From: Capnocytophaga ochracea DSM 7271
Lineage (GTDB): Bacteria > Bacteroidota > Bacteroidia > Flavobacteriales > Flavobacteriaceae
Reading direction: 5' to 3'
DNA: 64,000 bases
Assembly (NCBI RefSeq): GCF_000023285.1
Contig: NC_013162.1
Span: 1,826,501 to 1,890,500 of the forward strand
Part shown: positions 63,381 through 64,000 of the stretch, one piece after another
Numbering within the stretch: the stretch's first letter is position 1
How the letters are laid out: each line of letters opens with the position of its first letter
Notes under the pieces: generated by a model
What the model saw: only the letters and a program-made list of their open reading frames with translations
Databases searched by the model: none
Told to the model about the DNA's origin: nothing
Made by a program: the position numbers and the translations under genes

Positions 63381-63480
63381 ATGAATAAACGAAGGAATAA
63401 CGAAGGAATAACGAAGAATGAACGAAGAATGAACGAAGAAACAATAAATCTAAGATGAATGTAAGGTGAATAGAAGGAGT
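63380..63480 (+). repeat. 11-bp-phased degenerate tail after the minisatellite
   Basis: Contiguous 11-mers GATGAATAAAC (63380-63390), GAAGGAATAAC twice, GAAGAATGAAC twice (to 63434), GAAGAAACAAT, AAATCTAAGAT, GAATGTAAGGT and GAATAGAAGGA. Same period and GAA...AC pattern as the 46.2-kb array. Confidence 0.8.
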
Positions 63481-63525
63481 AAATGTGTTGTGTAAATGAC
63501 GGTCTTTTGGTGCTGAAAGGGGGAA

Positions 63526-63557
63526 TTTGTACAATTGTTATTATTTTACTACTTTTG
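63526..63557 (+). promoter_or_regulatory. Promoter of aroB
   Basis: -33 TTTG (63526-63529) and -7 TACTTTTG (63550-63557) with a 20-bp spacer, 17 bp before the ATG. Confidence 0.75.
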
Positions 63558-63574
63558 CCAAAAATTCTGTACTG

Positions 63575-64000
63575 ATGGAAGCAAATGTTATCAGAGCTGG
63601 AAATTACAACGTTTATTTTAATGAGGAAGGAACTGATTTTATCAATCGAATGGTTGCGGAAAAACGTCCTTCGAAGCTGTTTTTGTTGGTGGACAGTCAT
63701 ACCAATGAAAAATGTTTGCCTGTGTTTTTACCTACTCTCATTACTGATATTCCGATAGAAATTATAGAAATAGAAGCGGGAGAACTGCATAAAAACCTCG
63801 ATACTTGTACGCAAGTGTGGCACGCACTTTCAGAATTAGGAGCCGACCGCAAGAGCTTGCTCATAAACGTAGGAGGAGGAGTGGTAACCGATTTAGGAGG
63901 CTTTGTGGCTTCTACCTATATGCGCGGAGTGCCCTTTATTAATGTGCCGACGAGTTTACTGGCAATGGTAGATGCCTCGGTAGGGGGGAAGACGGGGGTG
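63575..64000 (+). CDS. aroB: 3-dehydroquinate synthase (partial)
   Basis: The first 142 codons of AroB, which makes 3-dehydroquinate from DAHP in the shikimate pathway. Visible motifs are the NAD-binding VDSHTNEKC region, EAGELHKNL (the family's GExxK), INVGGGVVTDLGGFVASTYMRG and the block VPTSLLAMVDASVGGKTGV at the right edge. The ATG at 63575 follows a consensus promoter. The remainder (about 200 residues, with the metal-binding His/Glu residues) lies beyond the window. Confidence 0.95.
   Translation, partial: MEANVIRAGNYNVYFNEEGTDFINRMVAEKRPSKLFLLVDSHTNEKCLPVFLPTLITDIPIEIIEIEAGELHKNLDTCTQVWHALSELGADRKSLLINVGGGVVTDLGGFVASTYMRGVPFINVPTSLLAMVDASVGGKTGV

Noticed and set aside
63132-63458. Long open frames in all plus frames (up to 108 codons) with repeating SGSTVGLQWVY-type peptides
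   Set aside because: They come from an 11-bp tandem unit without stop codons. The three frames give the same repeating peptide, and there is no promoter or leader of its own.

Overview
The window looks like chromosome of a flavobacterium (Bacteroidota), most likely an oral Capnocytophaga or close relative. The evidence is the AT-leaning sequence, the many promoters of the Bacteroidota type (-33 TTG/TTTG, about 17-23 bp, -7 TAnnTTTG), the lack of Shine-Dalgarno sites, and the gene families: split transketolase, archaeal-type ProRS, a hybrid two-component system, OmpP1/FadL and OmpA outer-membrane proteins, BatB and DUF5683. The genus is an inference. I see no prophage, insertion sequence, CRISPR array or tRNA gene.

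Layout. 1-730: 5' part of batB (minus). 1.6-8.0 kb (plus): rpmE2, sbcC, DUF488, Nif3 and a zinc-ribbon-family coiled-coil protein. 8.1-17.7 kb (minus): proS, S41 protease and dsbD; then rsmB-like methyltransferase, FadL-type porin, Tyr-rich lipoprotein and DUF4286. 17.8-18.0 kb (plus): small conserved protein. 18.1-21.6 kb (minus): purH, mlaE and an MFS transporter. 22.3-26.4 kb (plus): MacB-like permease, xerC, hpf and OmpA. 26.5-31.3 kb (minus): lptD and ligA. 32.2-38.1 kb (plus): PgpH-type HD hydrolase with a hybrid two-component regulator. 38.2-45.9 kb (minus): pruA, AspT-like transporter, a miniature YbaB, parA, parB, DUF5683 and dld. 46.4-50.9 kb (minus): a metal-acquisition-like operon with a small Cys/His protein, a TonB receptor and two paralogous lipoproteins. 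51.4-54.6 kb (plus): Cof hydrolase and quinol NO reductase. 54.7-62.9 kb (minus): purM, a heme-copper-like membrane protein, SurA-type PPIase, a four-gene phospholipid operon, transketolase N-half and rnpB. 63.6-64.0 kb (plus): 5' part of aroB.

Cell-envelope functions are strongly represented: LptD, SurA-like PPIase, MlaE, OmpA, FadL-type porin, DsbD, CTP protease, and a CDP-alcohol phosphatidyltransferase / CdsA / patatin / SDR operon. Purine synthesis (purH, purM), chromosome segregation (parAB, xerC) and DNA repair (ligA, sbcC) genes are scattered among them.

The most unusual features are not ordinary genes. (1) A dispersed non-coding element carries a strictly 11-bp-phased block. It or a relative occupies five of the six divergent gene junctions here, and at the purM/aroB junction the 11-bp phase includes a 22-copy minisatellite. 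(2) A 50-codon gene before parA looks like an internally deleted YbaB/EbfC. (3) The TonB receptor operon carries two tandem paralogous lipoproteins and a Cys/His-rich small protein and may be an undescribed metal uptake system. (4) The phospholipid operon contains a patatin that lacks its catalytic Asp. (5) Two divergent promoters at 17.7 kb are built on one palindrome.
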